NCBI GenBank assembly: GCA_963808545.1
Contig: CAWEGB010000015.1
Span: 351,750 to 415,749, forward strand
Length of the DNA: 64,000 bases
Direction of reading: 5' to 3'
From: JACVRW01 sp963808545
GTDB taxonomy: Bacteria > Actinomycetota > Thermoleophilia > Solirubrobacterales > Thermoleophilaceae
A program made the position numbers and the translations under genes. This document shows positions 36,018 through 44,527 of this stretch, in pieces. The notes under the pieces are model-generated. The model was not told the origin of the DNA. It made no database searches and saw nothing but the letters and a program-made list of their open reading frames with translations. Numbering within the stretch: the stretch's first letter is position 1; each line of letters begins with the position of its first letter.

Positions 36018-37331
36018 GTGATCCACCCGCTGTTCGAGAAGGCGCTCGACACCAATCCCGCCGACGGGCCCTTCCGCGGCGTGCCGCTGCTGATCAAGGA
36101 CCTCGTGTGCTCCACCGCGGGCGATCCCCATCACGAGGGCATGGCTTTCCTGCGCGATCTCGACTGGCACGCCAAGTCGGACACGTGGCTGGCCCGCCGG
36201 CTGCGGGAGGCGGGTTTCGTGTTCGTGGGCCGCACCAACACGCCCGAGCTCGGCATCCTGCCCACCACCGAGCCGCTCTCGCACGGACCGTGCCGCAACC
36301 CCTGGGACCCCAACCGGTCGCCCGGCGGTTCGAGCGGCGGCTCGGCCGCCGCGGTGGCCTCCGGGATGGTGTCGATCGGTCACGCCAACGACGGTGGCGG
36401 CTCGATCCGGATCCCCGCGTCGTGCTGCGGCCTGGTGGGCCTCAAGCCCACGCGGGCTCGCGTCTCGCTCGCGCCCAGCGGCGACTTCGCCTCCGGCCTA
36501 GCGGGCGAGCTCGTGGTCTCGCGCTCGGTGCGCGACACGGCCGCGGTGCTCGAGTGGGTGGCCGATCCCCCGCCGGGTGAGCCCTACTTCGCCCCGCAAC
36601 GCGCCCGCGCCTACACCGAGGAGCCGGGCGCTGATCCGGGCCCGCTCCGCATCGGTGTGATGACCACGGCGCCGGGCGGCCAGTACGACGTGGATCCCGA
36701 CTGCGTCACCGCCGCCGAGAGCGCCGCGCGGCTGATGGAGTCGCTCGGACACTCGGTCGACGTGTCCCACCCCGGCGGGCTGGACGACGAGGGCATCATT
36801 CCCGACTTCCTCGTCCGCTGGACCGGCGCTGCCGCGGCCACGCTCGACTTCTGGAGCGCGCGCACCGGCAGGCCGATAGGCGCCGGCGACGTGGAGCCGC
36901 TCACCTGGGCGCTGGCCGAGCAGGGACGCGGCCATTCGGCGGCCGACTACCTCGGGGCGGTGGGCCGCGTCCAGATGATGGCCCGCGAGCTGGCGCAGTG
37001 GTGGCAGGATCGCGATCTGCTGCTGACCCCGACGATGGCGCTGCCCCCGGCCGAGCTGGGCTCGATCGGAAGCGGCGCCGGCGAGGACGAGCCGCTGTTG
37101 CCGATCGTGCGCTCGGTGCCCTACGCGGCCTTCACCGCGCCGTTCAACGCCACCGGCCATCCCGCGATCTCATTGCCGCTCCACTGGAACGCGGCGAGCC
37201 TCCCGATCGGCGTTCAGCTGGTGGCCACGCACGGCCGCGAGGACCTGCTCCTCCGGGTGGCGGCCCAGCTCGAGGAGGCTCAGCCCTGGGTGGAGCGGAC
37301 GCCGGCGCTGTTCGCCGCTGCCGCGGGCTGA
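36018..37331 (+). CDS. Amidase-signature family hydrolase, main body
   Basis: 437 residues in one frame from a GTG that is probably not the natural start. Catalytic Lys is in GVPLLIKDLV, the cis-Ser in RSPGGSSGGSAAAVASG and the nucleophile Ser in NDGGGSIRIPASCCGLVGLKPT: the complete Ser-cisSer-Lys triad. Family members hydrolyse aliphatic or aromatic amides, or amidate Glu-tRNA; GatA is unlikely because no gatB/gatC lie nearby. Without the first 39 or so codons the protein may still fold, so it could be functional if the frameshift is an error in the sequence. Confidence 0.85.
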   Translation: MIHPLFEKALDTNPADGPFRGVPLLIKDLVCSTAGDPHHEGMAFLRDLDWHAKSDTWLARRLREAGFVFVGRTNTPELGILPTTEPLSHGPCRNPWDPNRSPGGSSGGSAAAVASGMVSIGHANDGGGSIRIPASCCGLVGLKPTRARVSLAPSGDFASGLAGELVVSRSVRDTAAVLEWVADPPPGEPYFAPQRARAYTEEPGADPGPLRIGVMTTAPGGQYDVDPDCVTAAESAARLMESLGHSVDVSHPGGLDDEGIIPDFLVRWTGAAAATLDFWSARTGRPIGAGDVEPLTWALAEQGRGHSAADYLGAVGRVQMMARELAQWWQDRDLLLTPTMALPPAELGSIGSGAGEDEPLLPIVRSVPYAAFTAPFNATGHPAISLPLHWNAASLPIGVQLVATHGREDLLLRVAAQLEEAQPWVERTPALFAAAAG

Positions 37332-37336
37332 GATCG

Positions 37337-38113
37337 CTACCGCACCGTCACACGCCGATAGCGCTTCACGGCGAGGGGCGCAAACACGGCGACGAGGATC
37401 GCGCACCACACGAAGGCCATCCACACGTCGGAGTTGGCCGGCGTGTTCAGCCACAGCGAGCGCAGGGCGTCCGTGATCGTGGTGAAGGGGTTTGCCTCCG
37501 CGAACTGACGCAGGCCGTCGGGCATGGACTCCACGGGCACGAACATCGACGAGGCGAAGGTGAGCGGGAAGATCGCCGTGAAACCGATCGCGTTGGCCGT
37601 CTCAGGCGACGACGAGTACAGGCCGACCAGCGCGAACACCCAGGAGAAGGCGTAGCCCAGGAAGATCAGCAGCACGAGGCCGAGGACGATCTCTCCGGCG
37701 GTCGCGTCGATGAAGCCGAAGCCCGCGAGGAAGCCGACGGTCAACAGCACGGCGATCGACAGGCAATTCAGCACGATGTCGGAGATCGTCCGCCCGGTGA
37801 GCACCGCCGCACGCGACATCGGCAGCGAGCGGAAGCGGTCGATCAGGCCCTTCTGTACGTCCTCGGACAGCCCCAGCGCCGTGGTGAAGCCGCCGAAGGC
37901 GATCGACTGGGCGATGATCCCCGGCATCAGGAAGTCCACGTAGTCGAACCCCGGCGTGCTGATCGCGCCACCGAAGACGTAGACGAACAGCAGCACGAAC
38001 ATCACCGGCTGGATCGTGTACGCGGTGAGCAGGTCGGGCTGGCGCGGGATCCGCTTGAGGTTGCGCGCGGCGAGGACCAGCGTGTCGGAGACGCTCAGCG
38101 ACAGCGCGGTCAT
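37337..38113 (-). CDS. ABC-2 type transporter permease (DrrB-like)
   Basis: 258 residues with about six membrane segments (QPVMFVLLFVYVFGG, IAQSIAFGGFTTALG, LNCLSIAVLLTVGFLAGFG, IVLGLVLLIFLGYAFSWVFAL, FPLTFASSMFVPV and the C-terminal AILVAVFAPLAV). The ABC-2 signature region is PFTTITDALRSL. It pairs with the ATPase whose stop overlaps its ATG by 4 bases. Drug or lipid export is typical for DrrAB-like pairs; the cargo is unknown. Confidence 0.9.
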   Translation of the reverse strand: MTALSLSVSDTLVLAARNLKRIPRQPDLLTAYTIQPVMFVLLFVYVFGGAISTPGFDYVDFLMPGIIAQSIAFGGFTTALGLSEDVQKGLIDRFRSLPMSRAAVLTGRTISDIVLNCLSIAVLLTVGFLAGFGFIDATAGEIVLGLVLLIFLGYAFSWVFALVGLYSSSPETANAIGFTAIFPLTFASSMFVPVESMPDGLRQFAEANPFTTITDALRSLWLNTPANSDVWMAFVWCAILVAVFAPLAVKRYRRVTVR

Positions 38114-39096
38114 GCGTAGCTCTCCTCTCGCGTCTGCCCGGTGTCCTCTTCGTCCTCCTCGGCCGAGCGGCCGGTGAGGGACATGAACACGTCGTTGAGC
38201 GTCGGCCGGGTGATGGCGATGTCATCGATCTCCACCCCCGCGTCGTCGAGGCGCCGCACCGCCTCGGCGATGCCGCCCCGCTCGCGGTCGAGCGGCATCC
38301 TGAGCACGCGGTCGGGGCAATCCGGGGGGGCGCCGCCCGCGATCGGTGCGAGAGCGTCGATGGCGGTGCGCGCCTGGTCCAGTTGGGCGAGGGTGACTTC
38401 GAGCCGCTCGCCACCGACCCGCGATTTCAGCTCGTCCGAGGTGCCCTCGGCGATCACCGTGCCGTGATCGATCACGACGATCCGGTCGGCCAGCCGATCG
38501 GCCTCGTCCAGATACTGGGTGGTGAGCAGCACCGTGGTGCCGGCCGCCACCCGCGCCTCGATCGTCTCCCACATGCCCTGGCGGCTGCGCGGGTCGAGCC
38601 CGGTGGTGGGCTCGTCCAGGAACAGGACCGGTGGGCGGACCACGAGCGCCGCGCTCAGGTCGAGCCGGCGGCGCATGCCGCCAGAGTAGGTCTTGGCCGG
38701 CCGCTTGGCGGCTTCGGTGAGATCGAAGACCTCGAGCAGCTCGTCGGCGCGCCGGCGCGCGTCGGCGCGATCCAGGTGGTAGAGCCGGCCGACCATCTCC
38801 AGGTTCTCGAACCCGGTGAGGTTCTCGTCCACGGCGGCGTACTGACCGGCCAGGCCGATCTGCGCCCGCAGCTTGGCCGCGTCCTTGACGGAGTCGAGCC
38901 CGACGACGCGCGCGGTGCCGGCGTCCGGCTCCAGGAGCGTGGCCAGGATCCGGACCGCGGTGGTCTTGCCGGCGCCGTTGGGTCCGAGGAGTCCTAGCAC
39001 GCTGCCCGTGGGTGCGGCGAAGTCGACATTGCAGAGCGCGTGCACGTCGCCGTAGGACTTCTCGAGACCCTCGACGACGATTGCGTCTTCGTCCAT
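38110..39096 (-). CDS. ABC transporter ATP-binding protein (DrrA-like)
   Basis: 328 residues. Walker A LLGPNGAGKTTAV, signature YSGGMRRRLDLSAALV, Walker B LFLDEPTTGLDP, H-loop TTQYLDEAD, and a C-terminal DrrA-type domain (about 230-328). ATG 39096 chosen because TAGCGT lies 7 nt upstream. Confidence 0.93.
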   Translation of the reverse strand: MDEDAIVVEGLEKSYGDVHALCNVDFAAPTGSVLGLLGPNGAGKTTAVRILATLLEPDAGTARVVGLDSVKDAAKLRAQIGLAGQYAAVDENLTGFENLEMVGRLYHLDRADARRRADELLEVFDLTEAAKRPAKTYSGGMRRRLDLSAALVVRPPVLFLDEPTTGLDPRSRQGMWETIEARVAAGTTVLLTTQYLDEADRLADRIVVIDHGTVIAEGTSDELKSRVGGERLEVTLAQLDQARTAIDALAPIAGGAPPDCPDRVLRMPLDRERGGIAEAVRRLDDAGVEIDDIAITRPTLNDVFMSLTGRSAEEDEEDTGQTREESYA

Positions 39097-39103
39097 TCCG
39101 GCC

Positions 39104-39109
39104 ACGCTA
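39104..39109 (-). promoter_or_regulatory. -10 element TAGCGT of the ABC exporter operon
   Basis: TAGCGT ends 7 nt before the ATG at 39096, giving a leaderless ATPase-permease transcript. Confidence 0.6.
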
Positions 39110-39130
39110 GCGAACAGATTCGGGGCCGCT

Positions 39131-39376
39131 CTACAGAGCGCCCCAGCTGACCTGATCGCCCCACGGCGACGGTCCGGCCGGGTCACGGCGCGTGCCTTCG
39201 AGGAGCCCGGCGCGCGCCCACGGCGCCATCGAGGGACCCGGCGAGGCCGGCGTTGGAGCCGTGTCGCGCAGGAACTGCTCGATCGCCGCGGCGATCGCGG
39301 CGGCCTCCTCGGGCGAGGCCGACTGACGCAGCTCGATGCTCGGGCGCGCGGGGCGATGCCGTCCGTTTCGTGCCAC
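39131..39376 (-). CDS. Small protein resembling acyl-CoA carboxylase epsilon subunits
   Basis: 81 residues. ELRQSASPEEAAAIAAAIEQF is a short helix-forming segment and the tail has PWARAGLLEGTRRDP and PWGDQVSW, reminiscent of the Trp/Arg-rich C-termini of actinobacterial carboxylase epsilon chains, which bind the alpha-beta complex. The similarity is by eye only, and no carboxylase gene is adjacent. GTG 39376 is taken as the start; TACGCT lies 9 nt upstream. Confidence 0.45.
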   Translation of the reverse strand: MARNGRHRPARPSIELRQSASPEEAAAIAAAIEQFLRDTAPTPASPGPSMAPWARAGLLEGTRRDPAGPSPWGDQVSWGAL

Positions 39377-39384
39377 TGCGCGGG

Positions 39385-39391
39385 TAGCGTA
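39385..39391. promoter_or_regulatory. Overlapping divergent -10 elements (TAGCGT and TACGCT)
   Basis: TAGCGT (39385-39390) reads rightward to the GTG at 39398 with a 7-nt gap. On the other strand TACGCT (39391-39386) reads leftward to the GTG at 39376 with a 9-nt gap. Both share five base pairs, so polymerase can serve only one direction at a time. Confidence 0.5.
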
Positions 39392-39397
39392 GTCCGA

Positions 39398-40345
39398 GTG
39401 CCCGAGATCCCGGTCTTCTCCCAGGAGAGCGTCTTCGCAGCCATCACGCCCGAGGAGGCCATCGAGCGGGTTCGAGACGGCTTCGTGGAGTACGCCCACG
39501 GCGAGTGGCAGATGCCCCCGAAGGTCTATCTCGACGCGCCGCCCGACGGTGACTTTCGCGCCATGCCGGCGCGGGGGAACGGCCTGGCCATCCTCAAGTG
39601 GGTGACCTCGTTCCCGCGCAACCCGGGTGCCGGCCTGCCCGTGGTGATGGGGATGATCGCGGTCTCGTCGGCCGCCGACGGCAGGCCGCTCGCCCTGGTC
39701 GACGTGCGGGCGATCACCGCTCTTCGCACCGGGGCCGTGGCCGCGGTGGCCGCGCAGGAGCTCGCACGCGAGGACGCGCAGACGGCCGGAATGGTCGGTT
39801 GCGGGCTGCACGGCAGCTGGGCGGCGCGCTGCCTGGCGGCCGCCGAGTACGGGCCCGGGGTGTGCTTCGACCCGGACCCCGAGGCGGCGGGCGCGCTGGC
39901 CGGCGAGCTCGGCTGGGAGGTGGGCGCCCGTGACGACGCCCTGGCCTGCGACGTAGTCACCTGTGTGACCCCCGGATACCAACCAGTGGTGACGGCCGCC
40001 GACCTGAGGCCGGGGATGCACCTGAACATGCTCGGCGCCGATGGTCCCGGTAAGGCTGAGGCCGAGCCCGAGGCGGTGGCCGCCGCCGAGCTGTTCTGCG
40101 ACGAGTGGGCCCAGGCCAGCCACGGCGGCGAGCTGACCGGCGCGTTCGAGGCCGGATTGATCGCGCGCGACCAGGTGACCGAGCTCGGGACGGTTCTCAC
40201 CGGGTCGGCCGATGGGCGTTCGCGCGCCAACGCGGTGACTCTGTTCGATTCGACCGGCTTGGCGATTCAGGACCTGGCACTCTGTATCGCATTGCTCGAC
40301 GCTCACCGTGCGGCACGCGTCCGCGCGCAGACCGTCACGCTGTAA
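39398..40345 (+). CDS. Ornithine cyclodeaminase/mu-crystallin family protein
   Basis: 315 residues. NAD-binding GMVGCGLHGSWAARCLAAA, substrate-side KVYLDAPPDGDFRAMPAR with LAILKWVTSFPRNP, and LVDVRAITALRTGAVAAVAAQEL typical of the family, which includes alanine dehydrogenase AlaDH and delta1-pyrroline-2-carboxylate reductase. The precise reaction cannot be assigned. The start is fixed by the -10 element 7 nt upstream. Confidence 0.87.
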   Translation: MPEIPVFSQESVFAAITPEEAIERVRDGFVEYAHGEWQMPPKVYLDAPPDGDFRAMPARGNGLAILKWVTSFPRNPGAGLPVVMGMIAVSSAADGRPLALVDVRAITALRTGAVAAVAAQELAREDAQTAGMVGCGLHGSWAARCLAAAEYGPGVCFDPDPEAAGALAGELGWEVGARDDALACDVVTCVTPGYQPVVTAADLRPGMHLNMLGADGPGKAEAEPEAVAAAELFCDEWAQASHGGELTGAFEAGLIARDQVTELGTVLTGSADGRSRANAVTLFDSTGLAIQDLALCIALLDAHRAARVRAQTVTL

Positions 40346-40424
40346 GTCATAGGCTCGCGGGCACCGCCCGCTCGCGCTTCAAGTCGCGTTCAACTCCACC
40401 CCCGACCCGCCGATACCTGACCAC

Positions 40425-41951
40425 ATGCGCTCACTCACCCTTCTCCTCTGCGTCCTGTCCTTCTCGGCAGTCGCCATTGCCGGCTGCGGCAGCGACGGCA
40501 CCGCCTCCAGCGCCGACTCGGTGGCCCCGGCCGGCGCCGTCATGTACGGCGAGGTGACGCTCGCGCCCGAGGGCGGTCAGAAGCAGGCCCTCGACACCCT
40601 GGTGGCCAAGTTCCCGGGTGAGGGCTCGCTCGGGAAGCGCATCCGGGGAGTGCTCGAGGACGCTCTGGCGGAGGCGGACCAGCCGCTCAGCTACGAGAAG
40701 GACGTCGAGCCGTGGCTGGGCGACGAGGCGGGCTTCTTCGTCCAGGGCGCCCAGCTGGACTCGGGCGCCGCGATGATCGCCGCCGACGACGAGGACGCGG
40801 CGCGCGAAGCCCTGGAGAAGGCCGTGAAGGGCGATTCGCGCGAGCGCAGCTACAAGGACGTCGACTACCTCGTCTCGACGGGCGACGACACCGCCGGCGG
40901 CGTGGTCGACGGCTTCCTGATCATCGGCACGGAGCGCGCGCTCAAGACGGCGATCGACACCACCGACGGCGGCTCGCCGCTGGCCGACGACGAGACCTTC
41001 GACGAGGCCACGGGCGACATTGCCGAGGAGCGGCTCGGCTTCGTGTACCTCAACTCGCCGAAGCTGTTCGAGGCCACCCAGGGAAGCACCGCCGGCGGGG
41101 TCCCGCTCGGCTCGCTGCGTGACCTCTTCAAGGAGCCCTACGTGACGACGATGGTCGCCGAGAAGGACGGCGTGGTGTTCGAGGGCGACGCGCCGGAGTC
41201 CCTGTCCAAGGTCGTGCCCTTCCTCGGTGAGGGCAGCGAGCTGGTGCGGGAGCTGCCGGGAGACTCCTGGCTGGCTCTGGCCCAGCCCGAGCTGGGCAAG
41301 CTGCTCGAGTTCTACGTCGACGCCTTCGCCTCGAGCGTGGGCGGCCGCGAGGTGATCGAGGACCAGCTGCGCAACGCCACCGGCCTCAGCCTCGGCCCCG
41401 ACGTGCTCGACTGGATGGGCGACTTCGGCCTGTTCGTGCGTGGTACGAGCGTGGCCGACCTGAACGGCGGCCTGGTGGTGGAGACCACCGATCCGGCCGC
41501 CACTGAGCGCTTCCTCAGCCGGCTGGCTCAGCTCGCCCGTGCGCAGAACGATGATCCGGGCACCACCATCGGGCCGCTCTCGGCTCCAGGTGACGGCGAG
41601 GGCTTCACCGTCACCGCGACCGAGCTGCCGCAGCCCGTTCACGTGTTCCTCGACGGAGACCGCTTTGTGGTCGCCTACGGCGACGCTGCCGCGGCCGATG
41701 CCGTCGATCCGTCCAACACGCTGGCCGATGCCCCTGCGTTCAGCGCGGCAGTCGGTTCGCTCAAGGGCTACAACACGTCGTTCTTCCTCGACATGCCGGC
41801 GGTGCTGAGCCTGATCGACTCGACGGAAGCGGCGGCCGACCCGCAGTGGCAGCAGGTGAGGGCCTACCTCGAGCCGCTGACCGCGCTCGTGGGCGGCAGC
41901 GCGGGGAGCGGGAACGAGATCAGCCAGGCCTTCAAGGTCGTCATCGAGTAG
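40425..41951 (+). CDS. DUF3352 domain lipoprotein
   Basis: 508 residues with a lipoprotein signal (LLLCVLSFSAVAIAGC, Cys near residue 20). The rest follows the DUF3352 pattern: repeated alpha/beta units with AMIAADDEDAAREALEKA, GGVVDGFLIIGTERALKTAID and a second half repeating the plan (VVETTDPAATERFLSRLA, VHVFLDGDRFVVAYGD). No function is known. The protein is very acidic and faces outside. Confidence 0.82.
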   Translation: MRSLTLLLCVLSFSAVAIAGCGSDGTASSADSVAPAGAVMYGEVTLAPEGGQKQALDTLVAKFPGEGSLGKRIRGVLEDALAEADQPLSYEKDVEPWLGDEAGFFVQGAQLDSGAAMIAADDEDAAREALEKAVKGDSRERSYKDVDYLVSTGDDTAGGVVDGFLIIGTERALKTAIDTTDGGSPLADDETFDEATGDIAEERLGFVYLNSPKLFEATQGSTAGGVPLGSLRDLFKEPYVTTMVAEKDGVVFEGDAPESLSKVVPFLGEGSELVRELPGDSWLALAQPELGKLLEFYVDAFASSVGGREVIEDQLRNATGLSLGPDVLDWMGDFGLFVRGTSVADLNGGLVVETTDPAATERFLSRLAQLARAQNDDPGTTIGPLSAPGDGEGFTVTATELPQPVHVFLDGDRFVVAYGDAAAADAVDPSNTLADAPAFSAAVGSLKGYNTSFFLDMPAVLSLIDSTEAAADPQWQQVRAYLEPLTALVGGSAGSGNEISQAFKVVIE

Positions 41952-41970
41952 CCGCCGCTACGGAACGGCA

Positions 41971-41990
41971 CGCGGGGTAGATTCCCCGCG
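41971..41990. promoter_or_regulatory. Inverted repeat CGCGGGG-TAGATT-CCCCGCG over the MFS promoter
   Basis: The six-base spacer is itself the -10 hexamer TAGATT (41978-41983), and the right arm runs into the GTG start at 41990. A factor bound here would cover the transcription start. The same bases could also form a hairpin in a longer transcript from upstream. Confidence 0.6.
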
Positions 41991-43273
41991 TGTCTCTGGA
42001 GGAACGGGCCTTTCGCAAGGCCACCCGGCGCCTGATCCCGTTCCTCTTCCTCATCTACGTGGTCGCGTACCTCGACCGCGTGAACGTGTCCTTCGCCCAG
42101 CTCCAGCTGGAGGAGGATCTCGGCTTCAGCGACACCGTCTTCGGCATCGGCGCGGGCATCTTCTCGCTCGGCTACGTGATCTTCGGCGTGCCGTCGAACC
42201 TTGCTCTCGAGCGCTTCGGCGCGCGGCGCTGGCTGGCGGCGATCATGATCCTCTGGGGCGTCATCTCGATGTCGATGCTCTTCATCGTCGACGCCACCTC
42301 GTTCTACGTGCTGCGCTTCCTGCTCGGCGCCGCCGAGGCGGGCTTCTTCCCGGGCATCATCCTGTTCCTCACGTGGTGGTTCCCCGAGCGCGAGCGCACT
42401 CGGGTGCTGGCGCTGTTCCTCACGGCCATCTCGGTGGCCTACGTGGCCGGCGGCCCGCTCTCGGGTGGTCTGCTCGAGCTCGACGGCGTGCTCGGCCTCG
42501 ACGGCTGGCAGTGGCTCTTCCTGGTGGAGGGGCTCCCCGCGGTGGTGCTCGGCTGGGTCACCCTGCGCTTCCTCGACGAGAGTCCCGAGGAGGCCGGTTG
42601 GCTCGAGCCCGAAGAGCGGGCCTTCCTGGCCGGAGAGGTGGCGCGCGAGCGTGAGCTCAAGGCGGCGATGGGAGGCCAGGGCCTCGGCGACGCCCTGCGC
42701 AGCGGGCAGGTGTGGCTCCTGTCGCTCGTCTACTTCCTGATCATCGCCGCGGCCTTTGGCCTCACCTTCTTCGTGCCCGACCTGGTGCAGGATCGCACCG
42801 GCTACAGCGACTTCGAGGTGGGGGTGCTCTCCGCGGTCCCCTACGGCTTCGCCACCGCGGCCATGCTGGTGATCGCCCGGCGGGCCGACCGGGCGCCCAG
42901 CCGCCGTCCCTACGTGGCCGCGACGGTGCTGGTGGGCGCCGTGGGCTGCGTGGCCACCGCCTACGCGGAGTCCCCGCTCGCGCTGACCGTGGCCATCACG
43001 CTGTCAGCGGTGGGCCTGCTGTCCGCCATTCCCGTCTTCTGGGCCTTCCCGACCGCGCTCCTGGGTGGCACTGCGGCGGCGGCCGGCATCGCCCTGATCG
43101 CGGCCATCGGCAACCTCGGCGGCTTCGCCGGGCCCGCCTTCACCGGTATCAGCGAGGACTCCACCGGCGGCTTCGAGATGCCACTGACCGTGCTCGCCGG
43201 GTTGCTGGTGGCAGGGGCCGCCCTGATGTGGCTCGTGCGCGAGCGGAAGGTCCCGGCCGGCGGCGCCGAATAG
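41990..43273 (+). CDS. MFS transporter, anion:cation symporter (ACS) type
   Basis: 427 residues with 12 predicted membrane segments. The loop motif between TM2 and TM3 is NLALERFGARRWLA, and YLDRVNVSFAQLQLEEDLG in TM1 is the ACS-family signature found in tartrate, phthalate and hexuronate carriers. Central loop at about residues 190-230. The substrate is likely an organic anion. GTG start follows TAGATT by 6 nt. Confidence 0.9.
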   Translation: MSLEERAFRKATRRLIPFLFLIYVVAYLDRVNVSFAQLQLEEDLGFSDTVFGIGAGIFSLGYVIFGVPSNLALERFGARRWLAAIMILWGVISMSMLFIVDATSFYVLRFLLGAAEAGFFPGIILFLTWWFPERERTRVLALFLTAISVAYVAGGPLSGGLLELDGVLGLDGWQWLFLVEGLPAVVLGWVTLRFLDESPEEAGWLEPEERAFLAGEVARERELKAAMGGQGLGDALRSGQVWLLSLVYFLIIAAAFGLTFFVPDLVQDRTGYSDFEVGVLSAVPYGFATAAMLVIARRADRAPSRRPYVAATVLVGAVGCVATAYAESPLALTVAITLSAVGLLSAIPVFWAFPTALLGGTAAAAGIALIAAIGNLGGFAGPAFTGISEDSTGGFEMPLTVLAGLLVAGAALMWLVRERKVPAGGAE

Positions 43274-43280
43274 GCGCCCG

Positions 43281-44381
43281 CTACCAACCGTTCTGCCAGG
43301 CGATCGCGAGCAGCACGAGGGCCACGACGGCGGCGAGCGCCACCACGACGATGTTCGCGACGATCGCGGCCGGCAGCCAGCGCGGCACCTCGCGGGCTTC
43401 GAGCTCACCGTCCCGGGTCGTCCCCTGGGCCTCGGTGGGGCCGGTCGCGCGGCGGTCGATCGCAGCGGTGAGCGTGCCGGTGATGAACCGGTTCAGGCTC
43501 ACGCCCTCGCGCTCGGCGGCCTCGGCCAGGTCGTCGTGGAGCGGGCGTGGCATGCGCAGGAGGAGGCGCCCGCTGTGGCCGCCCGTTTTGCGGTCCGGCG
43601 CCTGGGCAGGTTCGGGGGCGTTGGAGGCGGCCTGGGCCTGCGTGGCCTCCGCGACGCGCCGAAGTCCGTCGTCCTCGAGCTCGGTGCGCAGCTTGCCCAG
43701 GGCGGCGCGGGTGCGGCGCCCGAGCCGGCTCTCCGACATGCCGAGCCGGCGCGCCACCTCCTTTCGGTCCAGCTCTTCGACGTAACGCAGATAGACGATC
43801 TCGCGCTCCTGCTCGTCGAGCGCGCTGAAGGCCCCGGCGAGGGCGATCCGCTCGTCGGCGACGTCGGGTTCCGGACGCCCCGTCACGGCGGTCTCCGAGG
43901 CTGCGGGCGTCTCCTTCGTGGCGGCCGACAGCCCGGCCACGTCCTCTGGGCTGATCTCGAGTGCTTCCGCCAGCTCGGCGTCGGTCGGCTCGCGACCGAG
44001 GCTGCGAGTCAGCCGCTCGCGTGTGGACGGCATGCGTGCTCGCGCCTCCTGCAGGCCACGCGGGAGCCGCACCGTGGCCGTGCGGTCGCGGATGAAGCGT
44101 TTCATCTCGCCCGACACCGTGGGCACGGCGTAGGCCGCGAACTCGTCACTGCGGGAGGGGTCGTAGCGCTCGATCGCGTTGAGTAGGCCGATCGACCCCG
44201 CCTGCACCAGATCGTCGTGCTCGGCCCTCGAGCCGCGATGGCGGCGTGCGAGTGTCTCGACGAGAGGCAGATACAGCTCCACCAGCCGGTCCCGGGCTCG
44301 CGTATCGCCCTCCAGGCGGTACGCGGCCAGCAGACGGCCGGTGGCGGAGTCCCGCTCAGCGCGCTCGTGCTCGGCCGTCAC
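43281..44381 (-). CDS. Sigma-70 family factor (SigB/F/G type) fused to ribbon-helix-helix domain and C-terminal membrane anchor
   Basis: 366 residues. Region 2 (about 31-102) contains DDLVQAGSIGLLNAIERYDPSR and FAAYAVPTVSGEMKRFIRDR. Region 3 is LTRSLGREPTDAELAEALEIS (126-146). Region 4 (178-236) has LDEQEREIVYLRYVEELDRKEVARRLGMSESRL. A linker follows, then HicB/Arc-like RHH residues 270-309 (GRLLLRMPRPLHDDLAEAAE, SLNRFITGTLTAAI). The end (336-361) is one hydrophobic helix, LPAAIVANIVVVALAAVVAL onward, with WQNGW at the tail. GTG 44381 has AAGGGGGA as a strong Shine-Dalgarno. The combination suggests a membrane-tethered sigma factor; it is divergent from the secreted-protein cluster. Confidence 0.9.
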   Translation of the reverse strand: MTAEHERAERDSATGRLLAAYRLEGDTRARDRLVELYLPLVETLARRHRGSRAEHDDLVQAGSIGLLNAIERYDPSRSDEFAAYAVPTVSGEMKRFIRDRTATVRLPRGLQEARARMPSTRERLTRSLGREPTDAELAEALEISPEDVAGLSAATKETPAASETAVTGRPEPDVADERIALAGAFSALDEQEREIVYLRYVEELDRKEVARRLGMSESRLGRRTRAALGKLRTELEDDGLRRVAEATQAQAASNAPEPAQAPDRKTGGHSGRLLLRMPRPLHDDLAEAAEREGVSLNRFITGTLTAAIDRRATGPTEAQGTTRDGELEAREVPRWLPAAIVANIVVVALAAVVALVLLAIAWQNGW

Positions 44382-44402
44382 ATCCCCCTTGGGCTGATTT
44401 GA

Positions 44403-44414
44403 CCTGATATCAGG
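44403..44414. promoter_or_regulatory. 12-bp palindrome CCTGATATCAGG upstream of the sigma gene
   Basis: Perfect palindrome 21 bases above the sigma GTG. On the minus strand TAGGCT sits just upstream and could be the -10 element, so the palindrome would be in the 5' leader or at +1. Possible target of the protein's own RHH domain. Confidence 0.4.
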
Positions 44415-44527
44415 CGCCAGCCTAACCGGTATCACGCACCCGAAAGCGGAATAACGGCGGCCGTGCCGGCCACCGAGCGGGTACTCGACCGGTGAAGGCT
44501 CGCTCCGGACCCGACGGAATTCGAGGC

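Noticed and set aside
36018..37331. GatA (Glu-tRNA amidotransferase) assignment for the amidase
   Set aside because: No gatB or gatC beside it, and the active-site surroundings fit the general amidase family.
43281..44381. RHH domain of the sigma gene as a HicB antitoxin
   Set aside because: No HicA-type toxin gene is next to it, and the domain is fused inside a sigma factor chain. The similarity is to the fold only.
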